A DNA stretch of 64,000 nt. Origin: Stratiolaelaps scimitus. Lineage: Eukaryota > Arthropoda > Arachnida > Mesostigmata > Laelapidae. Below the pieces are notes generated by a model. The model was not told the origin of the DNA. It worked only from the letters and a program-made list of their open reading frames with translations, and did not search any database. The stretch's first letter is position 1. Each line of letters starts with the position of its first letter. The stretch is taken from positions 2,170,001-2,234,000 of the forward strand of contig JABWDB010000015.1 in NCBI GenBank assembly GCA_019614645.1. The letters run 5' to 3'. Position numbers and translations under genes: made by a program. Positions 52,061 to 61,409 of this stretch are shown here, one piece after another.

Positions 52061-54415
52061 GACACGGCGAACGCTTTACGCCAGCCCAGCCGTCTTGCCG
52101 GCCCGAGCCCGAAAACGAGTTGTGTGCTTAAGCCCATAAATTAAATAGTGGACGACTGCCGAACAGAGCGGTTTTGTCTCGGCTATTCCCCGGACGACAT
52201 GGTGTGCGTGTTTGCGACTTTGCCAACTCTGTGCAGTTCGCGTGTGCTCTAGGCCTCGGCTTCACCAGCGGACGACGTTCAGATAATGGTGAAGTAGGGA
52301 GAGCGAACGTCGTCATTGGGGACGCACGTCCACGGGGATTCATCAGCGCCGGTCCCCCGGTTACCTAAAGCTTCTGAAGAATTCCCAGTTCGGCGTCGCG
52401 ACAGTCGGCGAACGAGAGCGTGATGATTTATACGGATATAATACGCTTGGCTTTGTAGACACCGATGCCGTAGATTGTATGATAGTCGTTTTCTATCGGT
52501 CTATCGATACGCGTGTGTGTGTGTGCGTACGATGTTCGTGGGAAGCCGAAATTTCTAAGTTTAATTTAGTTGAATTTAATTGCCGACTAGAAGAGGCCTA
52601 GAAGTAGGAGGTTGTCGGGCAGAAGCGCGTATTTAAGCGTGTTCTATAATAATAATAATAATAATAATAGAAATTTGCGGGAATGAGCCATTCGACATTG
52701 TGAAAAGGTTGACGGTTGGCAATTTATAAGAAAGTATAGGTCCAACCGAATGGGGTGTCCATTAGACTCAATTTCAGGCTCCTGGCCAATCGTGCAATTA
52801 AACGGCCCAGATCACAATAGACACTGCGCCTAATAATAATGCGTTTGTAGACACGTTGGTCGTCGTCGAAATAAATCACTAATTTGGCCATGAATCATGG
52901 CTGTGTTCCGATCTGTGGAGGAGTGTATCCTCAGTCGTAATTACCATTGTAGACTTCATAAGTGCTACTGTTTCGTCTAGTAAAGCGAAACAGGCAACAG
53001 TTCGGCTTCGAAGTATATCAAGCGATATCTAACGGGTCTTATTTATGTGCACTTACCCATCCAGAATCAGGTTCGATGTAGACAGGTAGCAATGATGGAT
53101 CGGATCCATCTGTTGTCTGTAGGGAATAGGAGATCTTCGCGTTGTCCCCAGAGTCGGCGTCGAACGCTTGCACCTATAGAGTGAGATGGATGCGCAGCAG
53201 ACGAAAGCAATGGTGATGAACGATAAGCCAGCATAACGATACTACTTCATAGAATATAATACATGACAATGATTATCATTCATTCAATTCTGCTTTGTCC
53301 ATGTGACGACTTAGACGGACATATGCAAGTGGCCTAGTCACGTAAGTAGCTCGGTTGGGGACCACGGGTACACCTTAGCCGCACCGTGTGCTCTCAGGGT
53401 GAAACAGGCCCTCCGAAGCAATATGGGCGAAATATCGATGGAAGACAACCAAGATACGTATCCTTGTGGGACTCCTGAACCGCAGTGAGAGCACGCTCTT
53501 ATCAACGTGATGGTGGTGATCGTGGGAGGGGGCTAGCTCGGTTGGTTGGATGGAATTGGACCTGCGCTACAACCACATGAGCCCATTGTTTATCTCGTGT
53601 TAGCATGCTGTGTGCACAAGGAATGACAATGGATAATTGTCTATATCGTTCCGACCAAGTATGCCTCTCTACTCTCAGGGGATTCTGAACGGGCATCTGT
53701 CCCATGTAAGGCTCGCCCGCTTTCGTGGTCCTGACGCATGTTCGTGGTGTTCGACTTGCCTGAATGATGCTGTGGCCCTTCTCGACGCTCTCTGGGACGC
53801 TCTCGTGAAATTCGGCGGCGTAAAAACGGGGATCGTTGTCATTAACGTCGAGCACGTTCACAAGGACGTTGGTCGTGTTGGATCTCGAAGGTGAGCCGCC
53901 GTCCTGGACCCGAACAACCAGTCGATAGCTAGACAGCGCCTCGTAATCCAATGGTGACACGGCCCGAATCTGAAATATCAATCACATCGTTCCCTCATTA
54001 TTATCGTTACCAATGTCATTAGTGCCATCAGCAGATCACCACTTATTGGTGCAGAGACTCACTGCAATTATCTCTTACGTTCACCAACACGAATCTGATT
54101 TGTCTGTGTTGATCTGGATGAGTCGAATTCAGAGTGCTTAGAATATGCGCAGGACAATCGATTAGTTGCACACCCCATAAGTTGCTCGTGAAAACGCAGC
54201 AAACGAGTTTGTGCAACGGCTTGCGCGTCGAAAATTGATGAAAAGTCGATTTTTCTTCTAGGCGAGCGCTTCAATAGCGTCCGTCCTGTTAAGGACCCTT
54301 CTCGGCTTGCTTCAGCGCGCTGCCGCAGTTTCCTCTCAATTATGTTGGCAGGGAAGAATGAGCTCCAGAATCATGGTATGTATTGATGATAATTAGCGGC
54401 GTGTCCTTAATGAAA

Positions 54416-54457
<42 letters not shown>

Positions 54458-55352
54458 CGTGTGCCAATATAGGAGAATAAAGACGAACGCATGAAATGAC
54501 CCGGGGTCAATACGTCCCGACGAATTTCCTAGACCATCCGGGACGTGAGTCATAGTTAACATAGCTGATGCCGTTACTAAAGCATACGACGTCGTTTTCT
54601 GCCACAAGCAAACTTGGTACGGTGTTGACTAGTGACGTTTCCATCGAGACGAATCTTTGCAAATCGTACATCGGCATCTTCTAGTCACGCACACGGACAC
54701 ACACACACACGTCTATACGCCGTTTGAGTAGAGGTACCTGTTCACGCGGCCCGCAAGCGTTCACCAGAGTGTACCGTCCGCGCATCGTGTCCTGCTCCAG
54801 CAACAACAACACACTCACGTATCGTTATACCAATGTTCAATTCTGCAGCCAGTCCCTCAAGCCAGATACAAGCAAGTCTCGACCCGTTCGTCGTGCTCAG
54901 AAACAGTTGGCTTTCGGCTCGGCGCAGTTGCCACATCGTAAATGGCCAGCATCTCGACTATTTATCGAATTAAAACGTCGAAAGGAAACGTCAAAAACAA
55001 AATAGCCACCTAATGCGCAGTACAGTAACGGTTTGGCGAGAAGGGCGCGGCCATTGACCCGTGGCGACGGGGGGCCCCCTGATCGCTTCACCGCCAACGT
55101 GCAACCGATGCTCGTTCGACAGAAGCTGGTCCGACTTCCTCATAAACAGATGCTCACCGAGCTTCCATTGTTATCCGCGCGGTGTGCAGTCCATTCGTTG
55201 AATATGGTAACGAGATCAAACACGGCAAAGCCGTTCGTCGCGACGCAAAATCGCTTCGTCAGAGCAGATCGACGCACCAACGCACAAACATGAACACAAT
55301 CGTAAAATAGCGTAAAACACGACCAAACCAGGCCGATCGCCAATCGAGATAT

Positions 55353-55396
<44 letters not shown>

Positions 55397-56426
55397 ATTA
55401 TATAGATAATTATTATTAATAATTATAATATAATATTAATATTTATATATATAATATTAACATATAATAATTATAATATAATATAATTATTATTATTCAA
55501 GCAGAGTAACAAATGACTCCTTTGTTGTATGCTGGTTGCCCTCCACGAAAGGTAAGACGATGATGCCGTTCGTCAGTTCTCATTCAGAGAATACCGAATC
55601 ATATGTACGCCGCCGGCGCTTATTCTTCGCTCAAGGCAGAGCGCGTACGTCATGGAGAATCGAGGGTGGACGCTGCCGTACGTGCGTTGATATCACCAAA
55701 AGTATTTTCGGCGTTTTGTTCACGGCTAAACGTGAATTGTCAGGTTAGCTATTGACCGTTATCAGGACAACTAGATGAGCGTCACATTCGAATGTTACGC
55801 GTGTGTTAGTGTGCGATTCGTTTCCAGACGAGATCAACAGAATTACGCTTCTTCTAGTGACACATAAAATCACTGCATGGAGCATCAAGGCAAACGATTC
55901 TTGCTCTTTCTTCGTATCGAGTTCCAGGCGTAATACATCGATGGCTCAATGCAGCCGTCATTAATTCTGTATCAATGTTGACTCTATTTGATCTCCTCGT
56001 TATTAGCGCATTTTTATCTCATGTGCGATGTTCGATACGTGGAAACATTAACGCGCAAAGTGAAATTCCCCTCGTGCTAGTTATTTCTGGTTCGCGCGTT
56101 ATTATACTTTTATTGGGGAAACGAAAAAAATGGGCGACACCGAGCAGCGCAAGGAACGAGTTTTGGCGCATCGACTCTATTTTGGACCCTGTGCTTTCGG
56201 GCCCGGTCGCGTCGAAAATCGATGAAACGTCTGTTCTCCCCTACGGGAGCGCCGCGACAGCGTTCGCCCCATTAAGAGGCCATATCGGAAGCGTCATTAT
56301 GCTATGTTGCGATGGCTCTTAATTATGTTAACAGACAAAAATGAGCTCCATAGTGAATATCCTATACATTCATGCGTCGCGTCCTTAATAAAGCTAAAAT
56401 GTATCTTTTTTTTCTATCTACTCATA

Positions 56427-56470
<44 letters not shown>

Positions 56471-59400
56471 TATATATTGTGAATTTGTTGAGTTTCCTCG
56501 CGACGCGTGTGTTAATGTGCGACCAGGAAGACGAAAGGGTTAAGTGACTTGGGGTCAAAACGCTCATTCGACTCCCCTCGTCTGTTTCTCCTTCTCCCCG
56601 AACCCATATATATATATATATTAAAATTTCTATCCGAACCACTAGGTACATCGTGCCTACAAAATCTGTTGCGCCCCTCTCCAGATCATCTACAGAAGAA
56701 CACGCATTCCCTCTGTCGTTTCTTTCTTTTTATTATCAACACGTCTTCTTTTACAACATCAGCTTTCGTCGTAACCGACCCGTGTCTTGTCGAAATCTGT
56801 CGTCGAACCCCGCGACAAACGTTGCCATTTGGCGATTCCCTTTGTAGCGTGTCACAATCTCACGGCCGGGTACCACCACCAGCAGCAGCAGCAGCATTTA
56901 CCACTTTTGCAGGATACAAGATATCACACATACCTCTGTCTACCCATTAAAGATTGTTCGTAAATTCACTTTGTAGCCAGAGAGAAGAAACGGGACGGGA
57001 CGGGGCGGGGAGAGCGACAAATCGTGACAAAAAAGATTGTTGAACTTCGGCGCGAACTCATTTCGCATCGGCGACTACAACAACGATGATGACGACTACC
57101 ATTATACATTGCACGGAGTAAATGTATAATGGTAAAAAAGTCCAAGTCTTCCCAAAGCAAGCGACGACGTCTCGGGCGAGGAATAGTGTAGGCGTTTATC
57201 GGGACGTGTTTATGATCTGTTACGCTGGTGAACGGTGAAGGACGCTGAGAGAGCGACACGAATGTTCGATCGGGAACTGGCCACCGGCTACGCGAAAATG
57301 AACCCCCAGAACACGCCACCTCCCTCGACGTTTGATGACAATATATTAGTATTGCCGAAGGGGGCGAGCGGGACGCAAGAACCAATTCGTAACTCGCATG
57401 AGGAATCTGAGCGGAGCAGGCTCAGGAACAAATGAAGCGATACACGCGGATATCGCTGCGCGCTTTTTGGTAACGGGAAAATATTGTGGAAGACGTTTCT
57501 CTTTATCTCTCCCTCCCTCTCCCTCTGTCTCTCTGTTTCCTCTAGACGTTCTGTGGCAGACAAAGTGCGCTTCTGTTCGTTGTTGCTGGTGCTGACGCGT
57601 GAGTGCGACACTGGCGAACGTTTTTACGGCCGTGTGCGTCACAATTCGTGCTCATGAAAAATGCTTATGGACGTCATGATGACGAGTCGTTGCTATTTTT
57701 GTTCGCTGTCGTCATAAAAATCGACGAAAGTTCGTGACCATCTCGCGACCGCCGCGAGAAGATTAGATTGAGGGCGTAGGGGACATTTGTGCCCATAGAC
57801 CACGTTCGTCGTTGAAAAATGGCCCCCGCCGCCCGGGGACAATGATCGTGCCTGGCAGCGTAGGATCGTAACATGTGTTTTCATCAAGACGAAACTTGAA
57901 GCCGAATAAATGTCTTACAAATTTGTGTCGATGTACCTGGAGGGTTCCTTGAAAAATGCTAATTCTTAGCTGACATTGTTGATAAGCAATTGTTAGTCGG
58001 ACGATACTATCCCACGAGCGAAATTGACCTGACCGCACCCTGTTCAACGTAGCAGCGTACATGTAACCCTGCGTGAACAGAGGCTCCAATAATAATAATA
58101 ATAATAATGAGGCTAGCAATTATAATATTAATCAGACTATCAGCCACAAGCCCGACTTACCGATCCAGTGAGGGCGTCGAGCGCGAAGTGCCCCTGCGAA
58201 TTCCCTCCGATGATCGAGTATCTCAAAGCGGCGTTCTCGTTCGCGTCCGCGTCGGTCGCCTCGACGTGCACCACTTCGGGTTTGTCGATCCAACTGATGT
58301 TCTCCGGAACCTAAGCATGATTAGGATACACATTATTGTAACAGATTCATGCCTCTCCGTGTCTGACCTTCGTCTATCCTCGAAGCATGGCTGGTCAGAA
58401 AGCCTGCCAATCTACTAAATTAGCAAGTGGAGTACTCTCTCTATTGCACATCGTGGGAGGCTTCACGTGAAAAGATTAATACCAAAAGAAAAATGCTTTT
58501 TGCGACCATTTTGTATTTGGACGTTTCTGCTGTATACGCTCCGTTGTCTCTTGCACGCCAAGAGCCACCAGAGCCGCTGGAAGCTTCCACGTGCCGGCAA
58601 GTAGCTAGTCCCAAATGTCAGACGTGTACCGAATACACGAGAACGAAACAATTGAAGTACAGCCGTACGAGAGACGGTCACCATCGATACGAGGCTGCCT
58701 ATGAGAGAGAGAGAGAGAGAGATAAGAAATAGCGCACCTCGACGCTGTAGCTCCGCTCGCTGAACTGTGGATAGTTGTCATTGTCGTCGAGGACGGTGAG
58801 AAGTAGCTGGGCTGTTGAGGTAAGCCTCTTCTGAACAGGTGCTCCGTCTTCAGCGCGGATCGTAATCAGGTACTCTGACATACGTTCGCGGTCTAGCGCC
58901 GCCCTCGTATAGATCACCCCGCTGGTAGCGTCGATTGCGAAGACATCAGTCGCATCCTGCATCATTATTATTATTATTATTATTATTATTCTTATATAAA
59001 TATTATTAATAATTAGCATCAACAGGGTGATTAGTAGGTCAGGCACTAGCTGCCAACAGGGCGTGCATGTAACCTCACGCACACTGCTACCCTATTCATC
59101 AATTAGCAGAGGCAAAAGCTGTTGTTGATCAATTGTTGACCGACTCGTAATTTGCTGTCGACAGGTGATCGACGAATCGGAATAGCGCCTATGAAGCCAT
59201 ACGATAGTCCCATTAAAGTTCAATGCAAAAAATACCCGTTCGTACCTGTAGTGAGTATGTGACCTTCGCATTTTGTTCCGCATCCGAATCGGTCGCTCGA
59301 GCGGTAAGGATCGTTGACCCTACGGGACTGCTCTCCCGGACGGATGCCTCGTACCGACTTTGCTCAAACTCAGGCGCGTGGTCATTCTCGTCCAGCACGC

Positions 59401-59793
59401 TCACCTGATATGAACAATAAGACACCACAACAGCAACAACAACAACAACAGAAACAACAAACAACAACAACTTGTGATATAAAATATCTTCACTTTATCG
59501 TTATTTACTTTTTTGCACAATTTAACATCGATCGGATAAGTGTCCCCTGAGCCCACGGCTCTTAGACTTCATCGTCACTTACTTCTTCGTACCACACGAA
59601 GGTGTATTGTACGTGCATAACACCTAGAAATAGTGACAATAAGGTGCCCACTTGTGAGCGTAGGGACAACAAATGGGACGTGGACCCATTGGGTCTGGAT
59701 TCGAATCTCGCAAGGCATATTGGAATCGATGCAGTCTCTACTTCCAGATTAGTCAATAAAGTTAGACACAAATAGACGAATAGACGCTAATCA

Positions 59794-59828
<35 letters not shown>

Positions 59829-61409
59829 ATCATTAGCATAGGCATAATTTGCTTTATGGACAATGTTCCTTCAATAGCGCTGCCTCACCTGAAGTGTTGT
59901 CGTTCCGGTCACCGGAGGACTTTGTAGGTTATCGACGGCGATAACTCTGAGAAAGTGGCGGGGCATCTGTTCCCGGTCGAGTGTCTGCGTGGTCATCACC
60001 ACACCGGAACCCGAGTCGATTCGAAACAACGCATTGCTGCGGGCGTCCAGCGCCGCTTCGAGCGAGTACTTCACCGACGGGTTTGGGTGACGAATATTAA
60101 TCGTGTCGACGAGATAGCCCGGATCCTTCCCTTCGGGGACGCTTGTTAGACACATCGCACTTGCAAACAGATTGTCATCTTCTGTTCCACGACGGACCCT
60201 GGTCCGCTCATGGGCCCAGCCGATTTTCAGCCATAATTCATCGTCATCCGAGCCACATATTGCCGAGCCTCGGACGCGTACGTCCGCCTCGTCATAGCAC
60301 CGATCAACGCCACGATAGACAATGTCCTGACCCTGTGGCTCTAGGCCAAATAGGTCCTCAGCTGATTTTGGTCCTTCGATCCTAGCAATCCCGCACGTTG
60401 CCGGCAGGATATCGCTCAGCCTCACAATCAGTTGAGTTGACTTTAAGCAGACACTTGTCTCCTTGAGTGTTCTAAAGGTGACCTCTAGATGTAGGCTCTT
60501 TCGTATCGATCCAACGTCATTACCACACTGCTGGAAGTGCAGCCTCAATGGAATGACGACATGTGCGTCTCTGGAAAATCCGCTCAGCTCGAGATTTGCA
60601 GCGGCCCCATTGATGCAGAGATAAGGCTCCTCGACGAACAGCGAGCCGGTCGCGTTGTTCACCCCGATGTAGTGTCGAAGCCAATGGCCATCAAGCCTGA
60701 AAGTTCCGACGATTTTTGATTTTATTGTGTTTCATTCTGCTACAGCTCCGAACCTCGCATTAGACTAATTAGAGCTTAAACTGTTTTTCGAGCCGACCCT
60801 CAGCTGTTCCCCTATCTGATAGGCCTCAGCTCTTAACCTTTAGGTCCTGTCAGACGCGGAGAATCTTTGGAGTTCCTTATAATCTTTCTTTATCTGAAGA
60901 TTCTTGTCAGGTACGAGTAAGGCAGAGACTAATTAGACCTGGGAAACTTTAACTCACATTGGTGACATTAGCTTTGTCACTCATACTAGTTCGTAGTTTA
61001 TTGACTACGATGGCTACTTGACCGAGAAATAAACTCCAAACGAAACCTCCTGAGCGATTCAACGAGTAGCTCTCGACCCAGCGAATTTATCATGCCACCA
61101 CCACAATAAACAACTCACTCCGCCGAGAGAAACAACACACATTTCTGTCCACCTACGAAAGTAAAACTCAATATCGGTAACGATCAACACTCACCTGTTT
61201 GATATCGTGTACGCCAATCCGAGCGTATTCGTTGGCGGTCCCCAAAAGATTGTCTGCAATCGTTGATTGCTGCCTTCTGACACTTGCACCCGGAGTGCAC
61301 TAGACCCCTGGCAGACGACTAGCGCCGTCAGGAATATGATTATACTAGGCAGTGGAAGAAATAGTCGTGTTCGACTAAGGAGTCCCACAAGGTTCGGACT
61401 CCTCCTCAT
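32719..61409 (-). CDS. stan: Seven-pass cadherin, starry night/flamingo (CELSR) orthologue
   Basis: An adhesion GPCR of planar cell polarity and neuronal patterning that acts at cell contacts through homophilic cadherin binding, with Frizzled and Van Gogh/Strabismus as known family partners. I assembled 23 exons (listed separately); every junction keeps phase. Approximate residue layout: signal peptide 1-35; N-terminal region 36-235; nine cadherin repeats about 236-1175, eight with DxNDN-type linkers and a degenerate ninth; EGF modules about 1250-1350; laminin G 1; EGF; laminin G 2; EGFs; laminin-type EGF; HRM about 1970-2030; GAIN ending in a GPS with CSCDHLSMF; seven helices about 2405-2640; and a cytoplasmic tail. 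Total is about 3,060 residues, or 3,075 if the last donor is not used. The family usually has 2,900-3,600 residues. All cadherin, EGF, LamG and 7TM modules expected are present. The true C-terminal exon is uncertain. Confidence 0.95.
33895..34085 (+). repeat. Interspersed repeat family C, copy 1
   Basis: Similar to 39730-39870. Shared blocks are CTTCAAAC, TTGACG then GATGACAAAAC, GCTAAAA then CC..ATT, and GTCTATCTC. No coding frame. Lies in a stan intron. Confidence 0.5.
34218..34233. repeat. Poly-G run
   Basis: 16 consecutive G in a stan intron; prone to assembly error and possible G-quadruplex formation. Confidence 0.85.
34373..34445 (+). repeat. Interspersed repeat family B, copy 2
   Basis: Shares TTTTTCGAGC, GACCCTCAGCTGTTCCCC and AGCTCTTAACCTTT with 60783-60850. 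Confidence 0.7.
34727..34829 (-). CDS. stan: stan exon 22 (tail)
   Basis: Acceptor ATATTTTCAG. VTPIIPAESLTSPGQDVEF, then DDFAASPNNNTTPTG. Phase 1 in, 2 out (CCGG/GTAAGC). Confidence 0.75.
35097..35905 (-). CDS. stan: stan exon 21 (long cytoplasmic tail)
   Basis: 269 codons, low complexity. A basic KRASKGGRRKSR stretch is followed by acidic SDSEVDEQNETFDED, a His/Gln-rich block with a Gln run (35427-35445), and Gly/His-rich sequence. Acceptor GATGGCAG, donor CCGG/GTGAGT in phase 1. Read-through would add Glu and stop at 35089. Confidence 0.88.
36120..36244 (-). CDS. stan: stan exon 20 (cytoplasmic tail)
   Basis: Acceptor TTTGTTTGCAG. RSALSYGGRVGGLADMSLQG, then RRHVIMGAYSTTSRSTTHR. Phase 0 in, 2 out (CAG/GTACGA). 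Confidence 0.85.
36491..36521. repeat. (TA)n microsatellite
   Basis: About 31 bases of alternating TA in a stan intron. Confidence 0.95.
36576..36786 (-). CDS. stan: stan exon 19 (helix 7 and start of tail)
   Basis: Acceptor CTCCTCATAG. GWLMFSICTPLAAIAVFLCQ, then the juxtamembrane NARVRQNLWEMLRGRRK. Donor CTTCG/GTCAGT, phase 0. Confidence 0.85.
36890..36985 (+). repeat. tRNA-like fragment, possible SINE head
   Basis: GGTTCAAGCCCC resembles a polymerase III B box. It lies in stan intron 18. No matching acceptor stem was established, so it is not called a tRNA gene. Confidence 0.3.
37056..37259 (-). CDS. stan: stan exon 18 (helices 5-6)
   Basis: Acceptor GATTTTCCAG. Starts CWLSAASSLVWSQAGPVAAL, then the helix-6 run FLLWLAMAQLPIITLF. 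Donor TTCTG/GTAAAT, phase 2. Confidence 0.9.
37541..37783 (-). CDS. stan: stan exon 17 (helices 3-4)
   Basis: Start after CGATATAG chosen because it keeps phase. CRMVAIGVHFAWLAVFSWLL, then LLHIYRML and VALTLGI. Donor CTT/GTAAGT, phase 2. Confidence 0.88.
38271..38409 (-). CDS. stan: stan exon 16 (helices 1-2)
   Basis: Start placed at GGCAG by phase; the pyrimidine tract is weak. Contains ALLIALTIA, NSHAIHVNVIICLLLVDL. Donor ACG/GTGAGT, phase 2. Confidence 0.8.
38773..38986 (-). CDS. stan: stan exon 15 (GPS motif and start of helix 1)
   Basis: Two Cys pairs and Trp residues of the GPS (CVFWYV, KWSARGCRVEG, NCSCDHLSMFAVL). The His-Leu-Ser self-cleavage triad is intact. Then comes the stalk and the start of helix 1. 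Donor ATTG/GTAAGT, phase 1. Confidence 0.92.
39266..39419 (-). CDS. stan: stan exon 14 (GAIN beta subdomain)
   Basis: 51 codons with VSVSSAIVSVSVAKSD and MSFPILHERFPRNPQ. Acceptor TTTTTCCAG, donor CAG/GTGGGT. Confidence 0.9.
39730..39870 (+). repeat. Interspersed repeat family C, copy 2
   Basis: Partner of 33895-34085. Diverged in the middle, with clear shared blocks at both ends. Lies in a stan intron. Confidence 0.5.
39951..41864 (-). CDS. stan: stan exon 13 (laminin G 2, EGFs, laminin EGF, HRM, GAIN)
   Basis: 637 codons. Laminin G 2 with FRGCIENIRIGN, two EGFs, a laminin-type EGF (CNCYAAGSHGPQCDASGGQC), the hormone receptor motif (WWPRTSLG, CPALAQGKC, WQPPDLFHC) and most of the helical GAIN subdomain. 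Acceptor TTTCTAG, donor ATCAA/GTGAGC, phase 2. Confidence 0.95.
42475..42524. repeat. Perfect 19-bp inverted repeat with 12-base loop
   Basis: The left arm AGGCCACTTTGATAAGAGC (42475-42493) is exactly complementary to 42506-42524. The loop is 12 bases. It would fold as a strong hairpin in either RNA sense, within stan intron 12. Confidence 0.95.
42560..42845 (+). repeat. SINE-like sequence with a B box
   Basis: GGTTCGAGCCC at 42773-42783 matches the polymerase III B-box pattern. The sequence ends near AATAAACC. No clear second copy in the window. Confidence 0.35.
42935..43305 (-). CDS. stan: stan exon 12 (laminin G 1 end, EGF)
   Basis: Starts CASRGQLRLDQKC and includes FIGCVRDLYIDHELIDL, then EGF with CLNGATCYESWSGYKC. 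Acceptor CATTTTCAG, donor CAG/GTCAGT, phase 2. Confidence 0.93.
43638..45492 (-). CDS. stan: stan exon 11 (cadherins 7-9, EGFs, start of laminin G 1)
   Basis: 618 codons. Linkers QDINDSPPRF and TDINDNAPVL end cadherins 7 and 8; cadherin 9 is degenerate, as in the family. EGF modules carry CRNGGYC and CECVNNFHGKNC. The laminin G strand reads GLLFYNGRYNDKNDFIAMEL. Acceptor AAATTTTAG, donor CAG/GTAGGT. Confidence 0.95.
45751..46192 (-). CDS. stan: stan exon 10 (cadherin 6 and start of 7)
   Basis: Linker MDVNDNAPKF and SASDEDLGLNAQV. Acceptor CGCAACAG, donor CAG/GTGCGT, phase 2. Confidence 0.92.
46362..46505 (-). CDS. stan: stan exon 9 (cadherin 5)
   Basis: 48 codons with SIAQPLDYKLENRFALSIVV. 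Acceptor TATATATTAG, donor ACAG/GTGAGG, phase 1 in and out. Confidence 0.9.
46831..46857. repeat. 12-bp inverted repeat with 3-base loop
   Basis: GCTCGATATTCC pairs exactly with GGAATATCGAGC across a CCA loop, in stan intron 8. Confidence 0.9.
47425..47451. repeat. (ATT)n microsatellite
   Basis: About nine triplets in stan intron 8. Confidence 0.9.
48685..48970 (-). CDS. stan: stan exon 8 (cadherin 4/5)
   Basis: Starts VRVQTPLDHERR. Linker QDVNDNDPRF. Acceptor TGGTAACAG, donor TTCG/GTGAGT, phase 1. Confidence 0.92.
52019..52058. repeat. (TA)n microsatellite
   Basis: About 38 bases with one interruption (ATACATA) in stan intron 7. Confidence 0.95.
53057..53173 (-). CDS. stan: stan exon 7 (cadherin 4)
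   Basis: 39 codons starting VQAFDADSGDNAKISYSL. Acceptor CTCTATAG, donor TGG/GTAAGT, phase 0. Confidence 0.9.
53760..53969 (-). CDS. stan: stan exon 6 (cadherin 3/4), GC donor
   Basis: 70 codons with PLDYEALSSYRLVVRVQDGG and LDVNDNDPRF. Acceptor GATATTTCAG. The exon ends CATTCAG/GCAAGT: the only donor that keeps frame with exon 7 uses GC rather than GT. Confidence 0.9.
54419..54454. repeat. (TA)n microsatellite
   Basis: About 36 bases in stan intron 5. Confidence 0.95.
55357..55500. repeat. AT-only tract
   Basis: Begins as (TA)n and grades into mixed TTA/TAA/ATA words for about 140 bases, with almost no G or C. Lies in stan intron 5. Confidence 0.9.
56431..56478. repeat. (TA)n microsatellite
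   Basis: About 48 bases with one AA interruption, in stan intron 5. Confidence 0.95.
57097..57134. repeat. 14-bp inverted repeat with 10-base loop
   Basis: TACCATTATACATT pairs exactly with AATGTATAATGGTA, in stan intron 5. Confidence 0.9.
58161..58310 (-). CDS. stan: stan exon 5 (cadherin 3, first half)
   Basis: 50 codons with ATDADANENAALRYSI. Acceptor CATGCTTAG, donor TCG/GTAAGT. Too short and fragmented to stand out as an open frame; found by phase and family pattern. Confidence 0.9.
58738..58956 (-). CDS. stan: stan exon 4 (cadherin 2)
   Basis: 73 codons with ALDRERMSEYLITIRAED and the linker LDDNDNYPQF. Acceptor ATGATGCAG, donor GAG/GTGCGC. Confidence 0.9.
58965..58990. repeat. (ATT)n microsatellite next to a splice site
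   Basis: Lies immediately upstream (minus-strand sense) of the acceptor of stan exon 4, so it reads as (AAT)n in the transcript where a pyrimidine tract is usual. Confidence 0.9.
59246..59404 (-). CDS. stan: stan exon 3 (cadherin 1/2 boundary)
   Basis: 53 codons. Calcium-binding linker LDENDHAPEF, then RATDSDAEQNAKVTYSL. Acceptor CATATCAG, donor CAG/GTACGA. Confidence 0.92.
59640..59770 (+). repeat. tRNA-like SINE fragment
   Basis: Contains GGATTCGAATCT, a near match to a B box. It ends near AATAAAG and lies in stan intron 2. Confidence 0.35.
59796..59826. repeat. (TA)n microsatellite
   Basis: About 31 bases in stan intron 2. Confidence 0.95.
59889..60696 (-). CDS. stan: stan exon 2 (N-terminal region and cadherin 1)
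   Basis: Acceptor AACTTTCAG. Encodes the Cys-containing flamingo-specific N-terminal region, then cadherin 1 (LDREQMPRHFLRVIAVD). Donor CAG/GTGAGG, phase 0. Confidence 0.92.
60783..60860 (+). repeat. Interspersed repeat family B, copy 3
   Basis: Closest relative of the copy at 34373. Lies in stan intron 1. Confidence 0.7.
61195..61409 (-). CDS. stan: stan exon 1 (start and signal peptide)
   Basis: ATG at 61409. Arg-rich n-region, then a hydrophobic stretch LPSIIIFLTALVVCQ and a likely cleavage after Gly-Ser-Ser-Ala. Donor CAG/GTGAGT, phase 2, completing an Arg codon with exon 2. Confidence 0.9.
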
